From Phragmites australis (taxonomy: Eukaryota > Streptophyta > Magnoliopsida > Poales > Poaceae): a DNA stretch of 64,000 nucleotides. The notes below the pieces were generated by a model, which searched no databases, was not told the DNA's origin, and saw nothing but the letters and a program-made list of their open reading frames with translations. Positions 24,257 to 35,647 of the stretch are shown piece by piece. Numbering within the stretch: position 1 is the stretch's first letter; the number at the start of each line of letters is the position of its first letter. The translations under genes were made by a program, and so were the position numbers. The DNA lies in contig NC_084932.1 in the NCBI RefSeq assembly GCF_958298935.1, forward strand, positions 6,613,501-6,677,500. Reading direction: 5' to 3'.

Positions 24257-25860
24257 CTACTCCAAATTCTTTCTCCTAATCATATGTGCAACCACCTTGC
24301 CATTGTTCTTCTTCTTGAGCTTGTAGTGGTTGCTCTTGATCTTGATCTTGTAGTTGGGCTTGGTGTAGATGTTGGAGGCCTTGTTGGAGAGGTTTATTGC
24401 TTTCTTCTTCTCCTTCGTTTCCTTCTTGACTTGTTTGCATTGGAAGGACTTATGGCCTTCTTGATGATATTTGAAGCATGTCACAGTGAACCTCTCCGCA
24501 AGCTTTTTCATCATGGTAGCATGATTATCTTGAGGAGGTTGGACATGGTTCTTGTCCTTTAATCCTGTCAAATCCTTCTTGAGCTTTTCCACTTCTTGCT
24601 TAAGCACATCAGTTTCTTGTGCAATGAGTTCATTAGATTTTTTATAAGAACATTATCAACACATATCTCATTGTAAAGGGGTGAGCTAGATAAATCAATT
24701 AAATCATCACAAAAAGTGCAAGCATCTACCTTAGAATTGAAATTAAATAAAGAGGTAAATTTCTCTAACGTGAGCTTAGTTTAAGATTCAATGTACTCAA
24801 ATTTAGCCTTAAGCTCATCATGCTCCCTGTTTAGCAAATTGAATCATAAGGTATTTGTGTGATGATTTGCGTCATGATGACTTGCGTGATGGTGATTTTG
24901 AGGAAGAGCTTCTCTTGGAGGAGTGGGTGGCGAAGCTCTCATCACTTGAGCTTGAATCTTCATCTTCACACACCCAACTTTCTATGCTTGCAAATGCTTT
25001 GGCTCTTCCCCTTGTCTCCCTGTTGCTCTTGGTCTTCTTCTCATTCTTAATGTGATCAATAGTTTTGACCAAGTCTTTCATGGAGAATCGATGATCAATC
25101 TTGGTATTGATCTTCTTGATGTTCTTCTCCACTTGAGAGATGAGCTTGGTGACTTCAGGGTCCATTTCTTCATCACTTGATGTACTTTGCTCATCATCTT
25201 CATTGCTCTCTTCATCTTTATCTTTATCTCCATCATTTTCGCTTGAGCTTGACTCTTGCTTTTGCATCCTCATTTTCTCCTTTATGTGTGGGCATGGTGT
25301 TTGCTTGCTTGTAAGAGCAAGTTTCTTCGCGTTGGATGAGGAAGATACTTACATAACCATGTTCATGGTCATCTCATGGACGGTGATTTTGCCGAGGACT
25401 TGACTTGGAGTCATCTTCTTGATATCATTATTGTCGTAGATGATGGAGATTATCAACTTGTACTTCGGAAGAAGAGCTTGAAGTATTCTTCTCACCACTC
25501 GATCATCGTCAATTGGCGTCAAACCTAGCCCATTGATCTCATTGACAAGAATATTCAAATGTGAGTATATTTTATTAGCATTATCATTGGGTAGTTATTT
25601 GATACCATTGAGCTTAGTAACCAGCACATGATATTTCTCATTATGCACATCCTTTGTGCCTTTCTGTATTTCAATAAGACTATTCCAAATATCATACGCA
25701 TAAACACGATTAAATATATCAACATTTAAAAATAATAAAAGGATACTCTTCGCCAATGCCTCTAATTGCCTCTCCGTGTTGGTGATGCGAGGTTTTATCC
25801 CTTCCTCGGTGACTCTCCAAATATCTAGACCTCTAGCTCGCAAATAACAAGATATTAGAA
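24257..25860 (-). pseudogene. Copia gag polyprotein remnant (UBN2 type, zinc knuckle)
   Basis: Successive minus-strand frames give a UBN2-type capsid region (AYDIWNSLIEIQKGTKDVH near 25690, VVRRILQALLPKY near 25480), an acidic Ser/Glu/Asp stretch (near 25250), and a knuckle reading CFKYHQEGHKSFQC (near 24470). In that knuckle the second cysteine of the normal CX2C pair is tyrosine, which would spoil zinc binding. Stops separate the segments. In an intact element Gag forms the particle that packages element RNA. Confidence 0.75.
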
Positions 25861-25963
25861 TTTTTCAATAGGAGATATTTGTGCCATCAAAAAGTGAAGC
25901 ACTATAGGTGTCATCTCAACCCCATACGTCACAACTCTAGAATGTTAAGCCTATCAAGAGCAC

Positions 25964-25978
25964 GAGACTCTGATACTA
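25964..25978 (-). other. Primer-binding site (initiator tRNA-Met type)
   Basis: The minus strand reads TAGTATCAGAGTCTC just inside the 5' LTR edge, close to TGGTATCAGAGC, the site complementary to plant initiator methionine tRNA used by copia elements. Two changes from the usual core suggest decay. Confidence 0.65.
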
Positions 25979-25980
25979 AT

Positions 25981-27262
25981 TGTGAGGAATAGTGACGTCC
26001 TAAGAGGGGGGTGAATTAGGACATTTAGAAACCTAAACTAAAATGGCTCTAAAAACTTCACAAGACAAAACTATCTCAATTTCTATCTAAATGTACTCTA
26101 GGATTATCTAGTGTGTCTACTCTACCGCTCAAGAAAGGTAAATTGCAAGTGTGTAAATACGAAAACGTAAATAGGGTAGAGAGATAAACTCGGTACAAGG
26201 GATTTTTATCCCGTGGTATCAGTGATTTGAATGTCACCCCTAGTCCACGTTGTAGCTCCACAAATGATATGCCCCCGATCGACACGACTCTTCCGATCAT
26301 GACTCTTGAGCTACCAAGTCACCAAGATAAGAACTCAAGCACGATGAGCCACCAAGCCACCAAGGCAATGTATCACCACTAGCCTCTCTTTCGATCAGTT
26401 ACCACCGTGCTTACTTCAGAGCTTGAACCACCAAGGCAAGGGTCTCCGCGTTCCCGTACACGTATCTTTTCGCCGCTCCACACCAAGTCGGAGGGTCAAC
26501 AAGCTTGAGACACCAAGGTCCAAGATGTCGGCGAGTCACCAAGACTTTAAGACGTCGATGTACCACTCGCTACAAGCTACGATCACTCCTTGATCCCTTC
26601 TTCAAGTTGCAGCACTTAGCTAAAACTCGCTCTAGTCCTATAAGCACTAAACAATCTCTAATCTTATGCTTAATTGCCTCGGATAATCGCTTTAAGTACT
26701 TTGGTGGCTTGGATGTCTTCTCAAGTGTATATGAGCTTCCTCTAGACTCCAGCAACATGCCACACCTTCAAATGACTGAGTGGAAGGGTATTTATAGCAT
26801 CAAACCCGCCAACTAGCCATTTTTCCAATGACTCAAAAAAGCTATTAACATCGGATGATCCAGTGAGAATAGTAGTCTAACACCGGATCATTCGGTGAGT
26901 ACAGCCTTAGAAACTAGCCGTTGGAACTCTACTCAATACCTCTGTGAACACCGAACACTCCGATGTGCCTTTAATTCCATCACCGGACCTCTCGGTGAGT
27001 TATCTTTAGCTATCCGAGCCTTTGCAGCCTCTCCGTATAAAATGCTCCGGTGCATTCATCTTCATAGCACCAGACCTTCCGGTGGGTTGTTCTTCATTCT
27101 TCAATTGCAGTCACTTCTGCAAGAAATGCTCCAGTGCTATGCTCCGGTTTGCACAAACTAAGAACCGGACCATCCAATGGGTTGATCTTCAGTCTTTGCA
27201 CTTTCATTCTTCTCTGGAAGAGATGCTTTGGTCTTACCCTGTGCAGATCACCGGACTATTCC
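25981..27262 (-). repeat. Copia 5' LTR, truncated
   Basis: The plus strand starts TGTGAGGAATAGTGACGTCC and then GGGGGGTGAATTAGGAC, the usual inner end of this LTR. Similarity to the left copy stops abruptly at about 27262 after ACCGGACTATTCC, where gypsy-type sequence begins. Confidence 0.75.
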
Positions 27263-27264
27263 AA

Positions 27265-29930
27265 GGTCACGAGGAGGTCCCGGAGCCTCTAGGCCACGAG
27301 GTTGTGGTGTTCGATGCCTTCTTTGAAGCGGGCCTAGGCTTCCCGTTGGTGAAGTTTCTCGAGGAGATGCTCCGCCACTTCTACATGGAGCTTCAACAGC
27401 TCCATGTCAATGCCATCACCCTCCTAGCCACCTTCGAGTGGGCCATGCGGGCGAAGAGGTGCGAAGGGAGGGTGGATTTCTTCGTAGCCTTCCACTTCGC
27501 CAGCTGCCAGCCGAAGATGTTCAAGGAGGACGGGGTGAAAAAGGCCCTCAACTTTGGCAGCGTCAATTTTCAGATACGGCCGCAGTACCACGATACCTTT
27601 CCAGCGAAGGCCATTAACAGCCAGTGGTACACCGACTGGTCGCAGCGATGGTTTTACTATAATGTCGGCATCGGATCCCCCTTCCCTCCACAAACCGGGA
27701 TATCACGTATGTCTAGGAGCCAAAGCCGGACATCACGTACAATCAGTTTACTTCGCGGCTAGCCCTCCTCCAGAAGGTGGCTGGAAAGATGAGCAAGCGT
27801 GACCTCGTGGAGGAATTCATTATGTTGCGCATTTGGCCCCTTCGGGTGGGCTGGGACTGTGTCTTCAAGTAAGGTGCGGAAGGGTGACCGAAGGTGTACT
27901 CTGGGCCCCCCGTTAGCTTTGGTGAGTCCTCTTCATTGTCTAGTTTTGGATCCGTAGATGTGAGCCACCTTTTCCTTTCAGAGAGCTGCCTTCCGCTGGA
28001 GCGAGCAGCTGAGATTACAGAGGTGATCCTGGGCCCACCTACTGACACAGAGCAGAAGCAACGGGTGGCTCTGATAGGGAGCTGGGAGCAGTACAACAAC
28101 GTCTGCTATCATCTTGGAGTGGTGGCTCCGGCGTGGTGGGATCCGCTCAAGCCTAAGGTCTTTGGGAAACGAGCGCGCGTGGCTCCCGTGATCTTTGCAA
28201 AACCACTTTGGGCTCAACGGCCTTTTGTCTCTGAAGGCTCGCATGTTGGCTCAATGACCGAGTCATCTGAGGTGCCAATGGTTCCTAAGAAGCACCAGAG
28301 GCGGGTTGGAAGCGCCGGCGGCCTATCCGAAGGTGAGGATCACCTCGGATGTCGTGACCAGGGGAAGGGCTTGGCCCCTCCGGACATTGCCAGCCACGGC
28401 CAGAGCCAAAGAGGAGGTGTGGCCTCCGTGGAATATGACTTTGGGTTTGCTGGTTCGAACGTCGATGACGTATGGGCCCTTCTATGAGAGGGGTTGAGGG
28501 ACTTGGTGAGACATTGTTACTTCATTAGTTATATCTTATTTTGGTCATGCACCAGGATCTTGATTTGTGCTTCTTAGGATCTTGCAGTGACCATCGAGAT
28601 GGATGTGTCCTCCAGAGGTTTTGGAGCCTTGGCAAGGGTCGGGGACCCCTCCGGAGGTGTCCTTGAACGCTGCTTCGGGGAACATGGCCTCACAGCCGCA
28701 AAGCATCGAGCCGGTTTATGACTTGACTATGGCGGCCTATGCTTGGGGCACTAGACCCTCCACATGGGCTCCCTTCGCCACGGTCGAGGAGGGCCCTGGC
28801 CTTGAGGTCTTGACCCTAGACGACTTCGCGTTGCGTCCGGAGGCATTAAGGGATTTTGTCATCTCTCCTCTGGAGTGGAGAGGTCAAGCGATCGATGGCC
28901 CGGCATCCTCTGGAGGAAGTAGAGGCACACATGACAACAGTGGCCCTATAGGTCAGTATTTAGCCACAATCTGCCAGATCTGGCATCTGATTCTAAGTAG
29001 CTTATCTTTTTTTGTGATGTGCTTCGTATCAAGTGATTTTGACGAAGGCATTGGGAGATGGGGGCGCCAGGCACTCGCCGCAGCCCTCGACGAGGTGGCA
29101 GGCCTTCGTCAGGCCTTGGAGGAGGCTCGAAAGTAGGTGGAGTTTGCAGATGGTCGTCTACAGGAGGAGACAACACTCCATGAGCGTGAAGAGGGTCTTC
29201 GGCAGGAGGAGGTATCGAAACAAGAGCGCGCGGAAGCTGAGTCGCGAAAGGCTGTCGAAGATCTTCGAGAGGTGAGGGAGTTCGGTGACGCAGCCAACGC
29301 AACTCGTGTGTCGATCGAAGGTGAAATTAAGACCCTTCGGACTGTGGTGGTCGAGGCACAACGAGAGCTGGAGGAGGCTCAAGCATCGAAAGGGCACTGC
29401 ATTCGAAGTGCTAGCAGTTAGCTACATGTGCATCGAAGGTGGCCCGGATCACCTTCGATGCTATGAGCAGGCTTGGGGCTAGGTGTCCGCCACTACCCTC
29501 CGACTCGAAGGCGTCGATTATTCCGCTCTTCTGGCTTCGATCTGCAACAAGGGTGATGGTTAAAACTGTGGAGACTTACACGAGGTCCAGCACACGTGTG
29601 GCTGCGGCGCTCCAACTGACCCTACAGTACCAAGCAGGGGTTGGCCCATTCGAAGCATTGGATCAGCAAGTGCCAGACTCCGTGATTGAGGGCTTCTGGC
29701 CAGAGGCACCTCCGGTAGAGATTCACGTGGCTTTAGAGAACTTCCACCAGAATTTGTGGGCAAGGCATGATCGGAGCATGATGCTACGCTACATGGCCGG
29801 TCAGGTGACTCCATGCACCACGGGGGGTCTTCACCCATGTTCTTCGTCGAGAGGTCAGGTCCTTCATCAGGAGCTTGTAGGTGCACCGCCGCGCTTTGGA
29901 GGTTCTTTGCTTCAATTCATTACTTTGTAG
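27265..29930 (+). pseudogene. Antisense extra ORF, putative gypsy-type transposon protein (PF04195-like)
   Basis: Segment 1 (about 27265-27690) reads VVVFDAFFEAGLGFPL, then LLATFEWAMRA, FFVAFHFASCQPK and WFYYNVG, the pattern of the plant family called putative gypsy type transposon. Segment 2 (about 27740-27870, YNQFTSRLALLQKVAGKMSK through PLRVGWDCVFK) is in another frame and followed by GTAAGG-like sequence, suggesting an intron. Later segments include a Pro/Ser-rich part (27894-28487), an acidic part (28603-29136), a coiled coil rich in E, R and L (about 29090-29410, EEVSKQERAEAESRK) and a tail (29439-29930). The function is unknown in the family. Stops between segments may be introns or decay. 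The 5' end is lost at the copia junction. Confidence 0.6.
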
Positions 29931-30040
29931 GAGTAGTCTCCGTGTGTGGATGCTCCATAAAAACTAACTCCGGAGGTGTAGCTCTATGCAGGCTGTTGTT
30001 TTTAGTTTTCTTTCCTTTCTGAAGGGGTCAAAGTCTTAGT

Positions 30041-30859
30041 ATGTTGACTACCATCTTTTGCTTCATGTATTTGGGCTTTTGCTTGCCAAATAGAGCCATG
30101 TCTATCTCCTTGTGGTTTGCCTGTATTGTTCCGGAATGCTCGTGCCTTGAGGCTAACTGGAGTCCGATCTGTGCACATAGGTGCAGCAACCTGAGGCTGG
30201 AGGGGACCTCTCTCGTGCCCAGGACGGTGCCTCTAGGGGGATCAAGTGCATCTGGAGCGTCTGGGGCCACTTCGTCTGTCTGGCGGTGGAGTGGCTTCAT
30301 CATGCCCTGCGATTCCAAAGGGTGTGTGGATCCGAAGGTGGCCGCCGATGTATTTGTCAACGTCAAGCTGGAGGACCCCCTTGTGTCTGCTTTAGATGTG
30401 TATTTTGTTGAAAAGGACGGCTGGTGTACAGCCCGAACAGCCCGGGAGGTTGCCGGCTCACGCTTCCTTCAATGTTTTGTCCTCCACTTGGATTCTAATA
30501 GAAGGGTGTCTTCAGAAATCCTTGAGCCTATTCTGACTGGAGTGAAGGTGGAGGAGGTACAGGCTGAAGAGTCCCCGCCGGGGGAGGAGGAGTTGGATTT
30601 TCTTGCCTTCAACTCGTATCCCTTCCCAGTGGAACCTTTGTCTTCCCGACCTCAGGGGGGCTCTATCTTAGGCAGTACGTCTTTGCATGGAGGGGATTTG
30701 CGTCGACCCTCCGTGCGTCGTTACCGAGGTCAATCCTCCAGATCCCGCGGTACTTCTGGGAGGCGTGGCGGCCAAGCGCCCTCCGCATCCCGTAGTACTT
30801 CAGGGAGGCGTAACAGGCTAGCAAGTTTGCTAGGCATAGATTCAATGTATAGTGACTAG
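30041..30859 (+). CDS. Uncharacterised 272-codon frame in the Tat-like element
   Basis: An uninterrupted plus-strand frame downstream of the antisense ORF. The first third looks like spacer. The middle (VNVKLEDPLVSALDVYFVEKD, AREVAGSRFLQCFVLHLDSN) has a plausible folded-protein composition, followed by an acidic stretch (EEVQAEESPPGEEELDF). The end repeats R-S-TSGRR twice, from a local DNA duplication at 30740-30815. I do not recognise it. It may be the last exon of the antisense gene or a chance frame. Confidence 0.3.
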   Translation: MLTTIFCFMYLGFCLPNRAMSISLWFACIVPECSCLEANWSPICAHRCSNLRLEGTSLVPRTVPLGGSSASGASGATSSVWRWSGFIMPCDSKGCVDPKVAADVFVNVKLEDPLVSALDVYFVEKDGWCTARTAREVAGSRFLQCFVLHLDSNRRVSSEILEPILTGVKVEEVQAEESPPGEEELDFLAFNSYPFPVEPLSSRPQGGSILGSTSLHGGDLRRPSVRRYRGQSSRSRGTSGRRGGQAPSASRSTSGRRNRLASLLGIDSMYSD

Positions 30860-31084
30860 CCGAATACAAACTTGTACGAATAAGCTTGCGTTGTGTTAAC
30901 TTTGTTTTTTGGAGTTATAATTTTATCGCATCAACGCCTCACATGTGCCCCCTATCCCGGCCCCTTCGCATTCTATGGCTGTTAGCAGCCACAGGGTGCA
31001 AGATCTAAGGGTTACTGAGTTGCGTTAGTTGAGAGCAGGTTAAAGCAACTCGTTTACTAATGTTTCGATGCATGACACCTCTGT

Positions 31085-31750
31085 AGTACAGAGGCTATGT
31101 CTTCAAGATACCAGAGGGGTTAGATGATTTTGGCACGGAGACTTAAGATACTAGAGGGGTCAGATGATTTTGGCACGGAGACTTTTAGTTTTCAAGATGT
31201 CGGAGGATCATAACTTTGTTATCAATCCTTTTTGGCGTGGAGGCTAGGCCTTCAAGATGCCAGAGAGCTTATTCCTCTGCCACATAGATCAGCCAGGCCT
31301 TAAAGATGACGGAGGGTCTATGCCTATCCGGCACGGAGGCATGCCTTCAAGATGTCGAAGCAATATTTGTCTCTCTGCCACGTAGGTTAGCTGGACCTTA
31401 AAGATGGCAGAGGGTATGTGCCTATCTAGCACAGAGGCAATGCCTTCAATATGCTGGAGCGGTCTTTGCCTCTCTACCACGTAGGTCAACTAGACCTTAA
31501 AGATGGCAGAGGGATATACTTCTCTGGCACTGAGGCACTTCCTTCAAGATGCAGGAGGGTTTTACTTCTCAGGCACAGAGGCACTGCTTTCAAGATACCG
31601 GAGGGATTTACTTCTCCAGCACGGAGGCAATGCCTTCAAGATGCTGGAGGGATTTACTTCTCCGGCACGGAGGCACTGCCTTCAAGATGCCAAAGGGATT
31701 TACTTCTCCAGCACGGAGACACTGCCTTCAAGATGCCGAAGGGTTCATGT
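31085..31750 (-). repeat. Tandem array, about 14 degenerate copies of a 45-52 bp unit
   Basis: CCTTCAAGATGCCGGAGGG-like phrases recur at about 31101, 31142, 31190, 31249, 31295, 31342, 31394, 31443, 31495, 31541, 31588, 31633, 31679 and 31728. The last six are most alike, with 45-49 bp spacing and GGATTTACTTCTCCGGCACGG between them. It lies between pol and the antisense ORF, as in Tat-type elements. Confidence 0.85.
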
Positions 31751-31869
31751 AGGCTTTGTGTGAGGTATGTTTTTTTTGGGGTAACACTTCTAGGTTAGGT
31801 GGCTATTTCCTGTGTATGTAAACCTACAGCTTTTATTGTCTTGGACCTTTGGAGAGGACTGAGCCTGGG

Positions 31870-32161
31870 TCCCCTACACATAGTATTTGCGGAGGATCTC
31901 TGCATTCCAACTGTGTTCGAGGGGGTCCCTTATGTATCGGCCAGACGGTAGGAATTTGGCCTATTAGACTCGAGGACTAGGTATGGGCCTTCCCATTTTT
32001 AACGCAGTTTTCCCGAAGCCAGGGCACATCAAAGTACTAGGTCCCCGGGTTTGAAGCTTTGTTGCACAACCTTAGGATTGTACCAGGCCTTGGTTTTCGC
32101 GATGTAGCGATCAAGATTCTGGATAGCGTGGAGTTGCGTGCCTTCGGTGAGATCGAGGGAG

Positions 32162-32206
<45 letters not shown>

Positions 32207-32450
32207 GTAGTTTGCGGTAGTTGCACCCTGAGCGAGCATCCTTTTACCTCGGTGGGGGTCATAGCTTAGTCGCCATATAGGAGACAAAAAGGGGTGAACC
32301 CGGTGGCTCGCGTGACCGTGGTGCGAATGGACCACAAAACCTTGGGAAGCTCTTCGACCCATAGGCCGACGAGTCGGCGATTTAAGCCAGAGAGAATATT
32401 GTCGTTGGCCCACTCGACGGCCTCGTTGGAACGAGGGATCACCTTGCTCT
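31870..32450 (-). pseudogene. Gypsy integrase C-terminal fragment, broken
   Basis: The minus strand reads PRSNEAVEWAND (core PQSNGAVERAN-like), then GLNRRLVGLWVEELPKVLW, RTTVTRATGFTPF, and after a microsatellite SFKPGDLVL and KWEGPYLVL...NSYRLAD with NTVGMQ...SANTMC, matching the end of plant gypsy pol. It begins abruptly at about 32446 next to an LTR end and has stops and a frame change at the CT repeat. Integrase would join element DNA to the genome. This copy cannot. Confidence 0.8.
32164..32199. repeat. (CT)18 microsatellite
   Basis: Eighteen CT units followed by GTGTGTGG, inside the integrase fragment, where they encode alternating Arg-Glu on the minus strand. Confidence 0.95.
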
Positions 32451-32461
32451 AACAAGTACGG

Positions 32462-33111
32462 TGAGAATTTTTTCTAAGGAGAAGACTCAAGCTTGGAGAC
32501 AAAGTTTAAGAGGATGGGACACAAAAAATGTATTGGTAGTAGAAAAGATTGGTCCTTGGCCTGATGGCCATGCCCTGTATTTATAGGGCTACCCCTGGCA
32601 TAGCGTACAAGTTATTGCTACTAACAAAGATTTAGGACCGGCCAAATTACATGGCGCAAGTCCAGGTAAAACTACTTTTTACCTTACTCAGGAGATAATA
32701 TCTACCACAGCAAATCCAAGGGCTGAACCAACCTTGAGGTCGGTGCAGGGTCGGTCGCCAAATGCGGCCCGGTGCTACGCTGTCCCGTGTGTCAGGCATC
32801 CTCCACTTGCGTCATCCTGTCAGGATGGCGTCCACTAGCCTTGGTACGGAATGCCGGTCACATCCTTGCAGGGGAAGGATGATCGGCGTTCCCCTCTGGC
32901 AGATCTTTCTTGAGGCCTAATGACTCACACCGTAGCCTTCAGGAAGCCTGCCCAAGCTCTGAAGGCTGGGGCTCCAGGTGGCATGGCTCCGGGACGCTAA
33001 GGCTTCCCCGAAGTTCGGAGCTCCGAAAGCGGCCTTCGGGGTCTTAGGTCCATAGGCATAGGCTAGCTGAGCCAAGGGGTCGTCGGGGGTCCTTAACAAT
33101 AACTCCCAACA
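32462..33111 (-). mobile_element. LTR, about 650 bp, probably of the Tat-like element
   Basis: The minus strand starts TGTTGGGAGTTATTGTTAAGG at 33111 and ends AAAAAATTCTCA at 32462 (TG...CA), with a TATA box CTATAAATACA near 32580 and a short transcribed tail. Flanks TACGG and TACTC do not form a convincing duplication. It abuts the integrase fragment, so it is either the element's own 5' LTR brought next to pol by a deletion or an unrelated solo LTR. Confidence 0.5.
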
Positions 33112-35314
33112 TACTCATCAAACTACATGCTCAAATTTGTATACCATGTTGCTACAAAACTTATATCATCATCTTTTATCATTGTTGCATAGGACCATTA
33201 TCATATTCATTGAGTCATTATCGTGATCTCCATCCCAGGCAAAGCTAAGCATCGTCTACCATTCCATAACCCAAAACCATAACCAAAGCTACAAGGATGA
33301 TAATGGAAAACTAAGGTAAAACCTAACTCTTTGGATTCCCAATAAAATTATTAGCATGCATGTTTGTAAAACAAAGATATTTTTAAAAACTGGGATAAAT
33401 ATGTTCAATAACATAACTTGCCTTCACTATACTCAATTGGGTCATCAAAGTCTTGATCCTGTCGACCTTCTAGCTCCTTTGGAATGTTGGTGTCTACTCG
33501 CAAACATACGTAAAAAGGCAACACATAAACACCAAAATCCAAAAGGAACCAAATAACACTCAACAGACACCATCAAACACAAAATCACACTTTTTCGGAT
33601 AATCTCGCGAAAGAACGGGTGAAAACGGGGCTACAATTACAAAGTTATGGCTTCCTAAAGGTTAAAACAGGACACAAAATGATTATCTATATATGAAATT
33701 ATGTTGCTAAGATTTTTCTAGAGTCATCTACGGTTTTCTCGAATTTTCTAGGATTTTTCTAGAATTGTATATCATTTATTTGAATTATAAACTATTAAAC
33801 AAAAATAGACAAACCTATAAACATTATTAAAACTATTTTCCTAATTATTATTATTTTCAAAATTATTTTTACACGAGAAATCTATTAATTGCATAATATA
33901 TAGCATATATGACGTCAACAATAGGAATAAATCAAAAAGAAAAGAGCTTTTGTTGGCTCAGCTTCTAGCACTGACGTGGTACAACATGTCGGACAGGAAT
34001 GCTTACACAGCAGCCATGTGTCATGCTGACTTGGATTACAAAACGCTAACTGGGCTTGGACGAAGGGGTACGTGATGATCTAATCTCGACCGTTCATCAC
34101 AGATCGGACGGTGCTCGCGCGATCGTGCTCGCCTCCAGCATGACAAGGGGTGGCGACGACCTTCCCACGATGACGCACGGCCGGAACCTCACCGGTGTTA
34201 GTTTCCCATGGTTCAAAGACCCCGGCGAGCAGCAGAAAAGCATCAAGGGAGTATGGCAAGCTTACCTAGGGTACACATCGGCATCGGCGATGACTCAGAG
34301 GGGTTGGCAGCTATCAACAGCAATGGCGGCTCTCGGTTGTTGGTGGAGGTGAGGTTCTAGGCATGCTCGAGCTCCTATGACTTGGGCAAAAGGTTTGTGG
34401 TGCTTGGGAGAGGCTCTAGGGCTACATATATATACACGAACGAGTTTGTGAGCTCATAATCGAGTCGAACTCTATTTGGCAGCGACGAAAGTAATCCGAG
34501 CTCGATTTTTCCATACATGCCGGCTCGGTTAGAGATAAACTGGGCAAAAACTCGTGTAAGGCTTTAGGAAACTCTAGCTTGAACCTCCGATTCTATCTCC
34601 ATCTCAATCTTTCCAATTTTGAAAAAGGGTGGTGCGGCCGATGAACGCAATCTTGAAGCTAACTCGTAAACGGCTCGGGCTCTATTGGTTTTGATCCAGG
34701 CAAAGCTTCTAGAGGTTTGGGTGAACTCGTTTTACGCTTGTGGCTCCATCTCGGCCTCGGACATGGCGGTCTCCATGCGCACGGCACCCGGCTGTGCCTT
34801 GTCGAGCTAGAGCAGAGAGGGAGAGAGAGAGAAGATGACATGCGGGCCTAGCTGGTCAGAGAAAGGAAATGAGGAGGCAGGTGGCTCGGCTGGGCCGGCT
34901 AGTAGGCCAAGTGGCCTGGGTGGAGAGGAGGGAGAGAATGGACCAGCCGTTTGGTTGAGGGGGTTTCGGCCAAGACACTTTTTTCTATTTTTCTATTCTT
35001 CCTTTTCTCTTATATACATATACTTATACATTATATACTCTAGACATATATATATATATACATACATATATATATATATATTAGCTCTCATAATTAATCA
35101 AGAAATCACTCAATACATATATAGATATTCTTTTACAAGAAAATATCCCTCACTATATATATATGCTTATACATATAACACATATACTCACATATATGTA
35201 TATATACATATAGGCACATGTATACATTTAGGGTTTTATATAGTTTTGCATAATCGTTTATTTTGTTTTATAAAAGTTTTTATTTTTTTAGATTTTAGAA
35301 TTTGGGTTGTTACA
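33112..35314 (-). mobile_element. Gypsy-type LTR-like segment, one end visible
   Basis: The right end, read on the minus strand, is TGTAACAACCCAAATTC, a typical plant gypsy LTR start. The left end was not found; the segment may be interrupted by the 32462-33111 LTR. It includes AT-rich blocks, a GC-rich block (34050-34400) and an AT microsatellite at about 35045-35082. No gene is supported. Confidence 0.45.
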
Positions 35315-35647
35315 TCCTGCCGCGCATGCCGCGGCCGCACGAGCCGCCGTCTTTTCTCATTGCCCAAGCAGTCACCCGCAATTGCCAAATCCGGCGCCTG
35401 TGCCACTGCCATGAACCCATTTTGGTGGATGTTGATGCCCCCGCCGCGCTCCTCACCACGTCGGTGAGCTCCAATAGGAGCGGATGCTCTGTTCTGCCTT
35501 CAGTGAATGTGAATAGACAAGAGTGAGAGAGGATTCAGGAAAGCCAAGTTTACTGACAGCAACGTGCGTATGGGCCAGTAAAACACCAATTTCTATGAGG
35601 CCTGGAAAGGATTCAATGCGCCACGCGAAGCCAAAAGTCATGGTTGT
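35315..35647. other. Short segment between two LTRs, unidentified
   Basis: GC-rich start, then mixed sequence. The minus strand has a 62-codon frame (FGFAWRIESFPGLIEIG) that hints at a protein fragment, but I do not recognise it. Confidence 0.3.

Larger units (their letters stand above)
21500..27262 (-). mobile_element. Deleted Ty1/copia element (two truncated LTRs, gag only)
   Basis: Minus-strand order: 5' LTR (27262-25981, upstream end missing), primer-binding site, gag (about 25860-24257), a short remnant of the downstream region, a purine tract (AAAAAAGGAGAGA on the minus strand at about 22954-22970) and 3' LTR (22953 down to about 21500, far end missing). The internal region is only about 3 kb, so protease, integrase, reverse transcriptase and RNase H are absent. 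It is either a nonautonomous derivative or an internal deletion. The primer-binding site and UBN2-type gag point to copia. A SIRE/Maximus-like lineage is my inference. Confidence 0.75.
27263..32461 (-). mobile_element. Tat-like Ty3/gypsy remnant with antisense extra ORF
   Basis: On the minus strand the end of pol (integrase) is at 32450-31870, followed by a tandem-repeat region (31750-31085) and then by genes on the opposite (plus) strand: a Transposase_28-like protein (27265-29930) and another frame (30041-30859). Plant Tat-clade elements such as Grande and RIRE2 are known to have an extra antisense ORF and tandem repeats between pol and the 3' LTR, and this layout matches. Its 3' LTR is missing at the junction with the copia LTR at 27262, and most of gag-pol is deleted. 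Confidence 0.65.

Noticed and set aside
31085..31750. Possible CRISPR-like array of regularly spaced repeats
   Set aside because: The repeats are contiguous tandem units without unique spacers, inside a plant retrotransposon.
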